A stretch of 12,667 nucleotides of DNA from Thioalkalivibrio sp. (GTDB lineage Bacteria; Pseudomonadota; Gammaproteobacteria; Ectothiorhodospirales; Ectothiorhodospiraceae). How positions within the stretch are numbered: the first letter of the stretch is position 1; the number at the start of each line of letters is the position of its first letter. The DNA lies in contig SLHN01000174.1 of assembly GCA_007136145.1 (NCBI GenBank), positions 1-12,667 of the forward strand, in the 5' to 3' direction. Of the stretch, positions 8,201-12,667 are shown one piece after another. Both the position numbers and the translations under genes were made by a program. The notes under the pieces were generated by a model. That model had not been told where the DNA came from, did no database searches, and saw nothing but the letters and a program-made list of their open reading frames with translations.

Positions 8201-9181
8201 AACCGGATCGACCGGCATCGCGCCGAGCGCCTGCAACCGGCTGTGCGCCGCCCGCTTGAGAATTTCGCTCGGCGGGTCGGCCTGTTTCAGATACGCCTGG
8301 TAGATCGCCACGGCGTCGGCTTCGCGCCCCGACGCCTCCAGCGTGCGGCCGTAGGCAATGAAACGTTCAATCAGCGATGGCGGCGCCGCGCTGGGGTCCG
8401 GGATCAGCTCCTTGTAGAAGGCTGCCGCCTTGTCCCAGGCCTCGGTCTCGTCGTAGAGATAGAGCAGCCTGGCATCCACCAATGACAGCCCCGGCGTGGA
8501 GAACATCGCGAACCGCTGGTCCAGCATGGCCGAACCCGGATAGCGTTGCCGATACTGCTCCAGCAGGGCCGCGGCCTCGGCATCGCGGGCCGGATCGAAG
8601 CCCCGCATGTAGAGATTGGTCAACCGCCAGTGCGCTTCCTCGGCCTCCGGTGTATCCGGAGCCTCGGCAATCAGGCGCAGATACAGGCGCTCGATGGGCT
8701 CGTGCTCCCAGTCCTCCAGTTCATCGATCTCACGCAAGAGTTCGCGTGCGATGGCCCGCTGGGTGCGTGGCGAAGCGACAGCGGCAGGCGGCGAATCCTC
8801 GGGATCTGCCGACGCGTCGATAGGCGGCGCGGCAAATTTCCGCATCTGGGCCGCCAATGCCTGCAAAGCGTCGAGTCGCTCGTTGGCCGGCCCACCGTCA
8901 GCTTCGCCGGCTTGTTCGATCAATGCCTCCACGGCTACCCGATCGGCTTCCAGCAAGTCGATTCCATGGCGATGCAATTCGAGCACGACCTGCATCAGCG
9001 GCGCGGGCAATTGATCCCAGGCGCGCAACGCACGGACCGTGAGCGCGCCACGTTGATCCAGCGCCCGCAGCTCTGCGATGGCTTCTGGATCATCGGCCAC
9101 CGCAAACGGCGCCATTGCGATCCAGCCAGCCACGGCCAGTGCCAGGATGCTTGACCATCGAGTCCGAAATCGCAAACACAT
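5258..9181 (-). CDS. Exported giant ankyrin-repeat protein (about 29 repeats) with shared N-terminal module
   Basis: This 1307-residue protein carries a signal peptide (residues 1-29, basic start, hydrophobic core, cleavage likely after AVA before DDPEA), so the ankyrin array should lie in the periplasm or outside the cell. About 36-113 is the module shared with the downstream FGE-like protein (LTVRALRAWDQLP, then ELHRHGIDLLEADRVAVEAL). About 115-140 is a Pro/Ala linker. About 141-322 is an alpha-solenoid with TPR-like character (LYLRLIAEAPDTPEAEEAHW, AAAFYKELIPDPSAAPPSLI, AVAIYQAYLKQ). From about 330 to the end I count roughly 29 ankyrin units, many with the canonical TPLHLAA...G...LL..GAD core, and several degenerate or expanded (one inside about 800-870). 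No catalytic domain is visible. The ATG at 9181 has GGAGG at 9190-9194, 8 bases upstream. It is the first gene of the unit. The likely role is protein binding or scaffolding in the envelope; the partner is unknown. Confidence 0.93.
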   Translation of the reverse strand: MCLRFRTRWSSILALAVAGWIAMAPFAVADDPEAIAELRALDQRGALTVRALRAWDQLPAPLMQVVLELHRHGIDLLEADRVAVEALIEQAGEADGGPANERLDALQALAAQMRKFAAPPIDASADPEDSPPAAVASPRTQRAIARELLREIDELEDWEHEPIERLYLRLIAEAPDTPEAEEAHWRLTNLYMRGFDPARDAEAAALLEQYRQRYPGSAMLDQRFAMFSTPGLSLVDARLLYLYDETEAWDKAAAFYKELIPDPSAAPPSLIERFIAYGRTLEASGREADAVAIYQAYLKQADPPSEILKRAAHSRLQALGAMPVDPVTYENIFAAAAAGVVDEVRRHVDEGADLQAHDQTGSRSAYTALQFAVAGGHRDVVEYLLGHGADPNQVGGRREGQSPPLWLAIGRGDVAIVARLVDAGARTDVRDGRGDTPLVAALRGEQEDIVDALLARGVDPNPADERATVPLHMALHTRNGPLFARLLEYGADPDRPFHREPLLHWVARDGQLGPDDRATMLSALLGAGVDINETNARGRTALLEAAAQGNAQATVLLLEAGARLPPADERGNTLAHHAARDGHAELITVFAEAGIGVDVINERGETALHLAAERGHMETVATLLAAGADPTVLDRNGRSAPLRAHRRGHTEVVALFGERGLLVFPNLLEAAADGDPGEVGRHLAREADLAATDDEGNTALHLAVAAGHAEAARLLIEAGADIDARNGLQATPLHLAAANGDMELLAMLRAQGADQAVLRAEHALDTRGNTALHRAAGDGHAEAVRLLVESGVAIDPVNRDGETPLLAAFWHAFDVCERISWQDETRLGPLVATHPARQTLSYLLDQGARADVWDTDAGFTLLHLAALMGDQGLAERLLDGGAQLDATADGELQPVHMAMLMGHAELSAWMIEQGARPNLSKHGGPLLHLAMDREHERLPGIALLLEYGADVDARNEYGATVLLDGGWRDAALFELLLAHGVDVDAADADGTTLLSMLTENRHDPEFLAIAERLVELGAAVTDSGWPELRVAAIRGDRARVAALLSEGLDGENGDWAWSVLHAAARAGHADVVRTLLDGGVDLREVERVSRTPLLLAAQQGHRPVVELLLERGADVEELGQALHRAIAYDRDRELVARMHAAGVDLNSPYGYAPPALFMAEDEEMLVFLIDELGVDMNQTVEAHRTRLFEAVDAGDEVMVAALLARGASTDARGGVWDRTPLHIAVERDHPEILALLLEHGADVDARDNDERTALHLAAYTGNLAAAQQLVAAGADLNARDDIDRTPRDLAAHARHAEVLRFLRGVNQ

Positions 9182-9375
9182 GCAGTTGTCCTCCGGTCGA
9201 AGGGTTGAGTCGGCACTCCGGCAAACGGCTTCTGAAACCCGGGACGCTCACCGCGCCTTGTGATCTTGATGACAAACCGCCGGTGAGACAGAGGCCGCCG
9301 CTCTCAAACCATTGTCGCTGAGTCCGTAATTTCCACTATTTCCATAAGTGTACCAGCCTGCCAGCATAAGGGCGG

Positions 9376-9389
9376 ATGATCTCGATCAT
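9376..9389. promoter_or_regulatory. Short palindrome in the divergent spacer
   Basis: ATGATC-TC-GATCAT is a perfect 6-bp inverted repeat, 17 bases before the sensor fragment start and 195 bases upstream of the ankyrin gene on the other strand. It could be an operator half-site pair, but one such palindrome is also expected by chance in a window of this size. Confidence 0.25.
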
Positions 9390-9406
9390 GACAGTGAGCA
9401 CTGGTA

Positions 9407-10008
9407 ATGCCGTTTTCGATTCTGGAAAGCATCCGTTTTCAACTGGCGATTCTGCTGCTGTCGCTTTTCGCACTGCTCGCGGGCGCTTCCGGGTATGCTT
9501 TGCATTCAGCGGAGCAGCGCCGGGCCGAGCAGGCGGTGCTGGGCGAGGCGACTCGCATGCAACTCGCCGCCCACCTGATGCGCGAGCAGGCACTGAACTA
9601 CATGTCGACACCGGCACGCGACTACCCCACCTATTTCCGCGACGTGAAACTCTACTACCGGGATCTGCGCAACCACGTGGCCACTCTGGACGAGGCTCTG
9701 GGTCCCGGCGGTCGCTTGCTGGCTTCGTCTGATCGTGCCCGGTCACAGACACCGCCGCAAGTGCGCGAAGCTGCCCGAATCTGGCGATCGTTTCACGAAC
9801 AACTGTATACGGCGCTCGGCGAAAATCCCGCCAACCCAACGCCTATCGTGTTGACCAGCAGGAGTTACTCAATAATCTTTCAGGATTCATCGCGCACGCG
9901 CTGAAGCGACACATGGGTGAGTCGGAGGTCAACGGACGCCTACCCCCCCGAGCGAGCGACGGGCTAGCGGGTCCCGTGGTTGCGACTGGTATTCCGCGTC
10001 TTCGATGA
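9407..10008 (+). pseudogene. Frameshifted N-terminal fragment of a membrane sensor/chemoreceptor-like protein
   Basis: The open part (9407-9904) begins MPFSILESIRFQLAILLLSL, an N-terminal membrane anchor, and continues as a helical periplasmic region (REQALNYMSTPARDYPTYF, ARIWRSFHEQLYTAL), the plan of sensor kinases and methyl-accepting chemotaxis proteins with a PilJ/NarX-like or four-helix sensor. Near 9836 the sense frame shifts. With one base restored in the CC run at 9836-9837 the text continues NAYRVDQQELLNNLSGFIAH ALKRHM in the +1-shifted frame, a natural continuation, up to a TGA at 10006-10008. No second membrane helix, HAMP, kinase or signalling domain follows, so the gene is both frameshifted and truncated. 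No clear ribosome binding site precedes 9407. It is divergent from the ankyrin gene with a 225-base shared spacer. The family assignment is by architecture, not by a diagnostic motif. Confidence 0.65.
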
Positions 10009-10080
10009 CAGCCAGAATACGAGACATTCACTATCAGGTCGATGCGCTGACGATGATGGCCCAGCCACACGCCTTCGCGT

Positions 10081-10098
10081 GATTCGCTCTTGCGAATC
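10081..10098 (+). promoter_or_regulatory. Perfect inverted repeat overlapping the hemP -35 box
   Basis: GATTCGC-TCTT-GCGAATC is a perfect 7-bp inverted repeat with a 4-base spacer. Its right half overlaps the proposed -35 hexamer at 10090-10095, so a dimeric regulator bound there would affect the promoter. Confidence 0.4.
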
Positions 10099-10118
10099 GT
10101 TCCTATTGCTATTATTAT
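10090..10118 (+). promoter_or_regulatory. Sigma-70 type promoter of hemP
   Basis: TTGCGA at 10090-10095 and TATTAT at 10113-10118 are separated by exactly 17 bases. Transcription would begin near 10125, giving a leader of about 87 bases before the hemP ATG. Confidence 0.6.
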
Positions 10119-10121
10119 TCC
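10102..10121 (-). promoter_or_regulatory. Fur-box-like element over the hemP -10 box
   Basis: Read on the minus strand the region gives AATAAT-AATAGC-AATAGG, three tandem hexamers similar to the NATWAT units of Fur sites, lying over the -10 hexamer and spacer. HemP genes are typically iron-repressed, which fits. The match is partial. Confidence 0.4.
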
Positions 10122-10144
10122 TCCGAAATAGATTTGGAGCCACA

Positions 10145-10159
10145 ATGAAACCCGCGTGA
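10145..10159 (+). other. Four-codon leader reading frame (MKPA) before hemP
   Basis: ATG AAA CCC GCG TGA is preceded by GGAG at 10136-10139 with 5 bases spacing, a better initiation context than many real genes. It lies inside the predicted hemP leader, 52 bases before the hemP start. The following CGTGAC (10155-10160) and GTCACG (10173-10178) could pair as a 6-bp stem overlapping the stop codon. A regulatory minicistron is possible; chance is the alternative. Confidence 0.35.
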
Positions 10160-10211
10160 CGCTGAGCATGCAGTCACGGTTTACAAGCAGACCTTTTTCT
10201 GGAGAGCCGGA

Positions 10212-10397
10212 ATGTGGGAACACAACCAGCCGAAATCCGAAAGTTCGAGCACGGACCTCCCAAGGGCCAGCACTGAATCACAGCGTATCAACAGCGCCAC
10301 ATTGTTCTCTGCGGGTGACGTGGTCCTGATCCACCATCAGGGAACCGTCTACACCCTGCGCAAGACACGCAACGGCAAGCTGATCCTCACCAAATGA
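10212..10397 (+). CDS. hemP: HemP family hemin uptake peptide
   Basis: A 61-residue cytosolic peptide of the HemP (hemin uptake protein) family, linked to haem acquisition and known in some species to be needed for expression of the haem receptor. The family signature fills the C-terminal half: RINSATLFSAGDVVLIHHQG, then YTLRKTRNGKLILTK, the very conserved end of HemP. The N-terminal 24 residues are polar and variable, as usual. GGAGAG at 10201-10206 precedes the ATG by 5 bases. Usually hemP is next to a TonB-dependent haem receptor or haem ABC transporter; here the next 459 bases are non-coding and no receptor is in the window, so it appears as an orphan. The upstream promoter with Fur-like overlap suggests iron-regulated expression. 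Confidence 0.9.
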   Translation: MWEHNQPKSESSSTDLPRASTESQRINSATLFSAGDVVLIHHQGTVYTLRKTRNGKLILTK

Positions 10398-10474
10398 AGC
10401 CAACGACCTCGGCCGGTATTTACAGGCTAGCTGTCATGGCCATGCCCGCCACCTCGAACCATGAAAGTTCAAAG

Positions 10475-10510
10475 CGTAGGGTGCCAATGAGCGCAGCGAA
10501 TCGCACCGCT
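10475..10510 (+). repeat. GGGTGC-type palindromic repeat, copy B
   Basis: Runs CGTAGGGTGCCAATGAGCGC then AGCGAATCGCACCGCT; the ends GGTGC and GCACC can pair. It is the same family as copy A and is inverted relative to copy C, which lies 37 bases downstream, so B and C together can form a long imperfect stem. Confidence 0.7.
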
Positions 10511-10547
10511 GGAGGCCCAAAGGCATCGGCGGCTGGGTCGGCGTGCT

Positions 10548-10584
10548 ATCGGTGGGATTCGGCCGCGCCTCACGGCACCCTGAT
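10548..10584 (-). repeat. GGGTGC-type palindromic repeat, copy C (inverted)
   Basis: On the minus strand it begins ATCAGGGTGCCGTGAGGCGC and ends GAATCCCACCGAT, matching copy A at 31 of 34 aligned bases. It is closer to the distant copy A than to its neighbour B, so B and C did not arise as a simple local inverted duplication. Confidence 0.75.
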
Positions 10585-10680
10585 ATGGATTGCATCGCAA
10601 CTATCTGTGCCAAAAAGATCTTTTTTTGGCGCAGATATTCGCCAATCCCGAAGACTTCATGGATTGCGATGCGATCCATG
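10585..10680. repeat. Nested and alternative hairpin cluster
   Basis: ATGGATTGCATCGCAA (10585-10600) pairs with TTGCGATGCGATCCAT (10664-10679) at 15 of 16 positions plus one wobble. Inside, ATCTGTGCCAAAAA (10603-10616), GATC, and the T run ending GGCGCAGAT (10636) form a 14-bp stem with one wobble and two extra T. The outer right arm can instead fold on itself: CATGGATTGC-GAT-GCGATCCATG (10658-10680). The same bases thus have two competing partners. Confidence 0.75.
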
Positions 10681-10856
10681 GGGTCTACTGGGGACTTTCA
10701 CGTTAACGGAGGCCGGAGGCCAATCGTGACCGATTCCGGGCTTCCACGCGTGTCCTGGCTCGCCTGGGTCGTGCCATCCGGGAGAATTCAGCGATACCGC
10801 TGTCAGACAACCCGATTGCGGTACGGACCGATCGACGAGCACGGGTTAAGGCCTAG

Positions 10857-11159
10857 ATGATCATGCGTGCCCGCAGTTTCGGTGATGGACCCGCCTCGAA
10901 ACAGCTGGCACTGGGGGCGCTGGGGGTCGCGCGCCGCGCGAGGATTCTGAACGCGGCGGATTCCGCGACTCTTCGGGTTCTCGTGCTACTGGGGTTGATC
11001 GACGGCTCGGAGATCCGGGTCGAGGCCAGGGATTTCGGAGGTGGGGTCACCATCGAGGCACAGGGACGCCGTATGCACATCCCCGCCCACTTCGCGCAAC
11101 GCATCTGGGTTCAGCCGCTCCGCGAATCAGACGCCGCCACGCAGTGGACTAATGCGTAG
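10857..11159 (+). CDS. FeoA-like small protein, lone copy
   Basis: A 100-residue cytosolic protein whose residues about 17-87 follow the FeoA SH3-like plan: A-R-I-L-N-A, then LRVLVLLGLIDGSEIRVEAR in the place of the FeoA motif LxxLGLxPGxxIxV, then GGGVTIEAQGRRMHIPAHFA and a closing IWVQPL. FeoA assists the ferrous-iron transporter FeoB. No feoB follows, so this is a stand-alone copy; such singletons can also be SH3-like modules of other use. The ATG at 10857 is followed by a second in-frame ATG at 10863; TAAGG at about 10847-10851 favours the first modestly. The first 14 residues and the last 13 are extra to the fold. Proximity to hemP gives an iron theme, but the two are not an obvious operon because 459 structured bases separate them. 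Confidence 0.68.
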   Translation: MIMRARSFGDGPASKQLALGALGVARRARILNAADSATLRVLVLLGLIDGSEIRVEARDFGGGVTIEAQGRRMHIPAHFAQRIWVQPLRESDAATQWTNA

Positions 11160-11466
11160 CGGATGACCTGCCACTCCCCGTTCCCTCGGCCCTATCGTTG
11201 CAGCCCGGCCATTCACTGGAATCGAGGGACACGGGAACCAGGGGTACGGATCCCTCGTATGACCCAGCCGCGAATTCTGGCTCGGTAACCACCTACAGGC
11301 GATTGCGGACCCGCACTTGCTGAATCCCTATTTGTTCTCCTATTCTTCATACAGGCATCCGATGTACGGAAGCCGCAGCCTGCCAGCCGACCCGCAGCCT
11401 TCCCATTCAAGGTCCTTAAGCCAGCCAGCCACCGCCGCATCGGGCGGCTACGCAAGGTAGCTGGAC
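11160..11466. other. Intergenic spacer before the toxin-antitoxin remnants
   Basis: No gene is supported in these 307 bases. One inverted repeat is visible: ATCGAGGGA at 11221-11229 against TCCCTCG at 11251-11257, 7 bp with a 21-base loop. A possible promoter for higBA is described separately. The frame on the minus strand across this region is Arg/Gly-rich and unlike a protein. Confidence 0.45.
11317..11346 (+). promoter_or_regulatory. Possible sigma-70 promoter for higBA
   Basis: TTGCTG at 11317-11322 and TATTCT at 11341-11346 are 18 bases apart, in the most AT-rich part of the spacer. The implied leader to the higB ATG is about 114 bases. Confidence 0.3.
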
Positions 11467-11733
11467 ATGCGCAACTCCGACACCCTGATTTTCGTTACCA
11501 GAACATACCTGCACCCTCCGTCTCTGCGAGGATGCGCCGCCGACGAGGTGTTCCCGTCGCTGGACAACTTCAAGCACAAGGACAAATGGTGGGTGCTTGA
11601 TGTGGGCGGCAACCACCTGCGGGTGATTGCCTTTATCCAGTTCGTCCAGAACCGTATGTACGTGAAGCACATTGTTACCCATGCGGAGTACGACGGGCTC
11701 TTCAAACGATACTCGAGAGGAAAATGGTCATGA
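11467..11733 (+). CDS. higB: HigB-type mRNA endonuclease toxin, short atypical N-terminus
   Basis: A RelE-superfamily toxin that cleaves mRNA at the ribosome and is neutralised by HigA. Residues 29-86 match E. coli HigB closely: FPSLDNFKHKDKWWVLDVGG, then NHLRVIAFIQF, MYVKHIVTHAEYD and a basic tail FKRYSRGKW. E. coli HigB has about 44 residues before FPSLDNFK; here only 28, and they (MRNSDTLIFVTRTYLHPP...) do not resemble the usual MHxIxxKxxxxAxxxYP helix. An in-frame TAG at 11458-11460 blocks any longer start, and the other frames upstream do not give the missing helix. AAGG at 11453-11456 is a weak site 10 bases before the ATG. The toxin is therefore probably N-terminally damaged and may be inactive, although its active-site-bearing C-terminal half is intact. 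It overlaps higA by the ATGA at 11730-11733. Confidence 0.8.
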   Translation: MRNSDTLIFVTRTYLHPPSLRGCAADEVFPSLDNFKHKDKWWVLDVGGNHLRVIAFIQFVQNRMYVKHIVTHAEYDGLFKRYSRGKWS

Positions 11734-12089
11734 CGGCGGTTGCGTTCAAAGAAGCCTGCCAAAACTTCGCCGAGGCGGCGGCGCCCTATCTCCCGATCCG
11801 GGATGACGTCCGCTACGAGGAAGCGCTGGCGTTGATCGAAAGCCTGCTGGAAGATGACCCGCTCAATGCCGTCATCGACGTACTCAGCCGTGCCATCGAA
11901 AGCTATGAGAACCGGAATGAAGCATTGGTCGCCTTCGAGCAAGGTGCCCTGGTACAACCCGCCGACCTGGCTCTGCTGCGCTGGCTGATGACGCAACATG
12001 AGCTCGGCACCGCCGATCCGCCCGAGATCGGTTCCAACTATCCTGACACCGGCGGCTGGCGACCCTCGAAGAGCATGACCAGCAAATAA
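11730..12089 (+). CDS. higA: HigA-type antitoxin, truncated within its helix-turn-helix
   Basis: The antitoxin partner of HigB, of the E. coli HigA (YgjM) type. I prefer the ATG at 11730 (119 residues), which overlaps the toxin stop as ATGA and lies 9 bases after AGAGG; an ATG at 11724 is too close to that site. Conserved parts are the toxin-binding helical half (VRYEEALALIESLLEDDPLN, then IDVLSRAIESYE) and the first part of the helix-turn-helix domain (LALLRWLMTQHELGTADPPE IGS). E. coli HigA continues with KSMVSRVLSGKR and some 30 more residues, giving about 138; here the text after IGS becomes NYPDTGGWRPSKSMTSK and stops. The recognition helix is thus missing, so toxin neutralisation may survive while DNA binding and autoregulation should be lost. 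No single base change restores the usual ending in another frame, which points to a deletion or recombination. Confidence 0.82.
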   Translation: MTAVAFKEACQNFAEAAAPYLPIRDDVRYEEALALIESLLEDDPLNAVIDVLSRAIESYENRNEALVAFEQGALVQPADLALLRWLMTQHELGTADPPEIGSNYPDTGGWRPSKSMTSK

Positions 12090-12097
12090 CCCAGCCA

Positions 12098-12583
12098 ATG
12101 CCCGATCGTTCCGATCTGGTCATCGAGGTGCTGCACAACGGCCACGATAGAGCCGGTTTTCGTTGCGGTTGAACCTCACAGGATGACTACATCCGAAAAC
12201 AGGCGCGACAGGACGTAAAACGCCGCATCAGCTGGGTGTTCGTGGCGACTCAGCCGGAACATCCGAGCGTCATCGCCGGTTACTACACCCTCTCCACCCT
12301 GTCGATCGAACTCCGCCAACTACCAGAGGATCTCGCTCGCAAGCTGCCCCGCCAACCAGTCCCGGCCGCCCTACTCCGCCGGCTGGCGGTCAGCCAGGCC
12401 GCTCAAGGGCACGGGATCGGCAGAATGCTGCTGGCCGATGCTCTCAAACGCACGCTGGCCGTGAGCAATGAAACCGCTATCGACGCCATCGACGAGGGCG
12501 CCCAACGCTTTCATGAACAGTACGGGTTCGCGCCGCCAAGCACTACAAGCCGCCGCCTGTTCTAGCCGCTGAAGCCGTTCTGA
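12098..12583 (+). pseudogene. Broken GNAT-family acetyltransferase toxin (TacT/AtaT-like)
   Basis: Toxins of this family acetylate aminoacyl-tRNA and are paired with a DUF1778 (TacA-like) antitoxin. One frame from the ATG at 12098 spells VIEVLHNGHDRAGFRCG, then meets TGA at 12170-12172, and resumes as DDYIRKQARQDVKRRI, FVATQPEHPSVIAGYYTLST, LPEDLARKLPRQPVPAALL and RRLAVSQAAQGHGIGRMLLA with the acetyl-CoA motif QGHGIG. The family normally has about GVEPLD where the stop sits. Around LAVSNETAIDAIDEGAQRF the segment is a few residues shorter than usual. The final SRRLF is followed by TAG at 12563-12565 and then PLKPF and TGA at 12581-12583, the usual ending of the family being RRLFLPL. Two in-frame stops and a small deletion mark a dead gene. 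No DUF1778 antitoxin gene precedes it; the truncated higA does. There is no ribosome binding site at 12098. The remaining 84 bases to the window end show no gene. Confidence 0.8.
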
Positions 12584-12667
12584 CCCACACGCCGGAACGG
12601 CTGAAAGCCCGCGCAAGTAGAAAAACGGCGCGCGCAACCTCAGGCAAAGGCTAGTCTGTTTCAGCGT

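Larger units (their letters stand above)
9905..10211. other. Pseudogene tail and hemP leader
   Basis: The first hundred bases are the shifted-frame tail of the sensor fragment. From about 10009 to 10080 I see nothing I can name; a 25-codon frame at 10005-10082 has no ribosome binding site. From 10081 the hemP promoter region begins, described separately. Confidence 0.5.
10398..10856. other. Structured non-coding spacer between hemP and the FeoA-like gene
   Basis: No gene is supported in these 459 bases. The middle third is packed with structure: repeat copy B, copy C in inverted orientation, and then a set of hairpins (10585-10680). The first 75 and last 175 bases show nothing I can name. 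Open frames that cross it are not protein-like and have no ribosome binding sites. Confidence 0.6.

Noticed and set aside
5597..9154. Long open frames on the plus strand opposite the ankyrin gene, for example 6416-7258, 7670-8485 and 8546-9154.
   Set aside because: They are antisense shadows produced by the GC-rich, periodic ankyrin codons; none has a ribosome binding site or protein-like composition, and the minus-strand reading has a signal peptide and clear repeats.
10005..10082. A 25-codon frame (MTARIRDIHYQVDALTMMAQ...) between the sensor fragment and hemP.
   Set aside because: No ribosome binding site, overlap with the pseudogene tail, and no recognisable family; too weak to call a gene.
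2518..10584. CRISPR array, because several similar repeats are present.
   Set aside because: Copies are not regularly spaced, A and C lie in opposite orientations, and there are no cas genes.
10603..10636. Intrinsic terminator for hemP, because of the run of seven T.
   Set aside because: The T run is inside the stem rather than after a GC-rich hairpin, so it does not have terminator geometry.
10394..10860. Frames of about 80-110 codons in the hemP to FeoA-like spacer on both strands.
   Set aside because: They cross the palindromic repeats and hairpins, lack start signals, and have compositions typical of non-coding GC-rich DNA.

Overview
The window reads as chromosomal DNA of a GC-rich gammaproteobacterium. 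The evidence is the SpoVR/YcgB protein, the proteobacterial haem-uptake peptide HemP, E. coli-like HigB/HigA, standard GGAGG-type ribosome binding sites, and a GGGTGC...GCACC palindromic intergenic repeat of a kind I recall from gammaproteobacteria. A sulfur-oxidising or Chromatiales-like host is possible, but that is a guess from style only.

Left part (1-3190, + strand): the 3' four fifths of a SpoVR-family gene, a hairpin-bearing spacer, a four-helix unknown membrane protein, a spacer holding repeat copy A and an IS-end-like scrap, then a small secreted protein built from two nearly identical 36-residue units and closed by a clear intrinsic terminator.

Centre (3261-9181, - strand): a two-gene unit, the most interesting part of the window. 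The upstream gene encodes an exported protein of 1307 residues with a helical N-terminal half and about 29 ankyrin repeats. The downstream gene encodes an exported protein with a C-terminal formylglycine-generating-enzyme-like (FGE/SUMF1) domain that lacks the catalytic cysteine pair. Both carry the same roughly 75-residue module just after the export signal, including 13 identical consecutive residues. I infer a paired envelope system whose two proteins share a docking or localisation module while their C-terminal parts differ (ankyrin scaffold versus FGE/C-type-lectin fold).

Right part (9407-12667, + strand): an accessory, decaying region. It holds a frameshifted fragment of a membrane sensor, a lone hemP gene with a well-formed promoter and Fur-box-like overlap, a highly structured spacer (inverted repeat copies B and C plus three hairpins), a lone FeoA-like gene, and a toxin-antitoxin graveyard. 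In that graveyard HigB has an atypical short N-terminus, HigA has lost the second half of its helix-turn-helix, and a GNAT acetyltransferase toxin is broken by two stop codons. HemP and FeoA share an iron theme, but neither has its usual transporter partner here.
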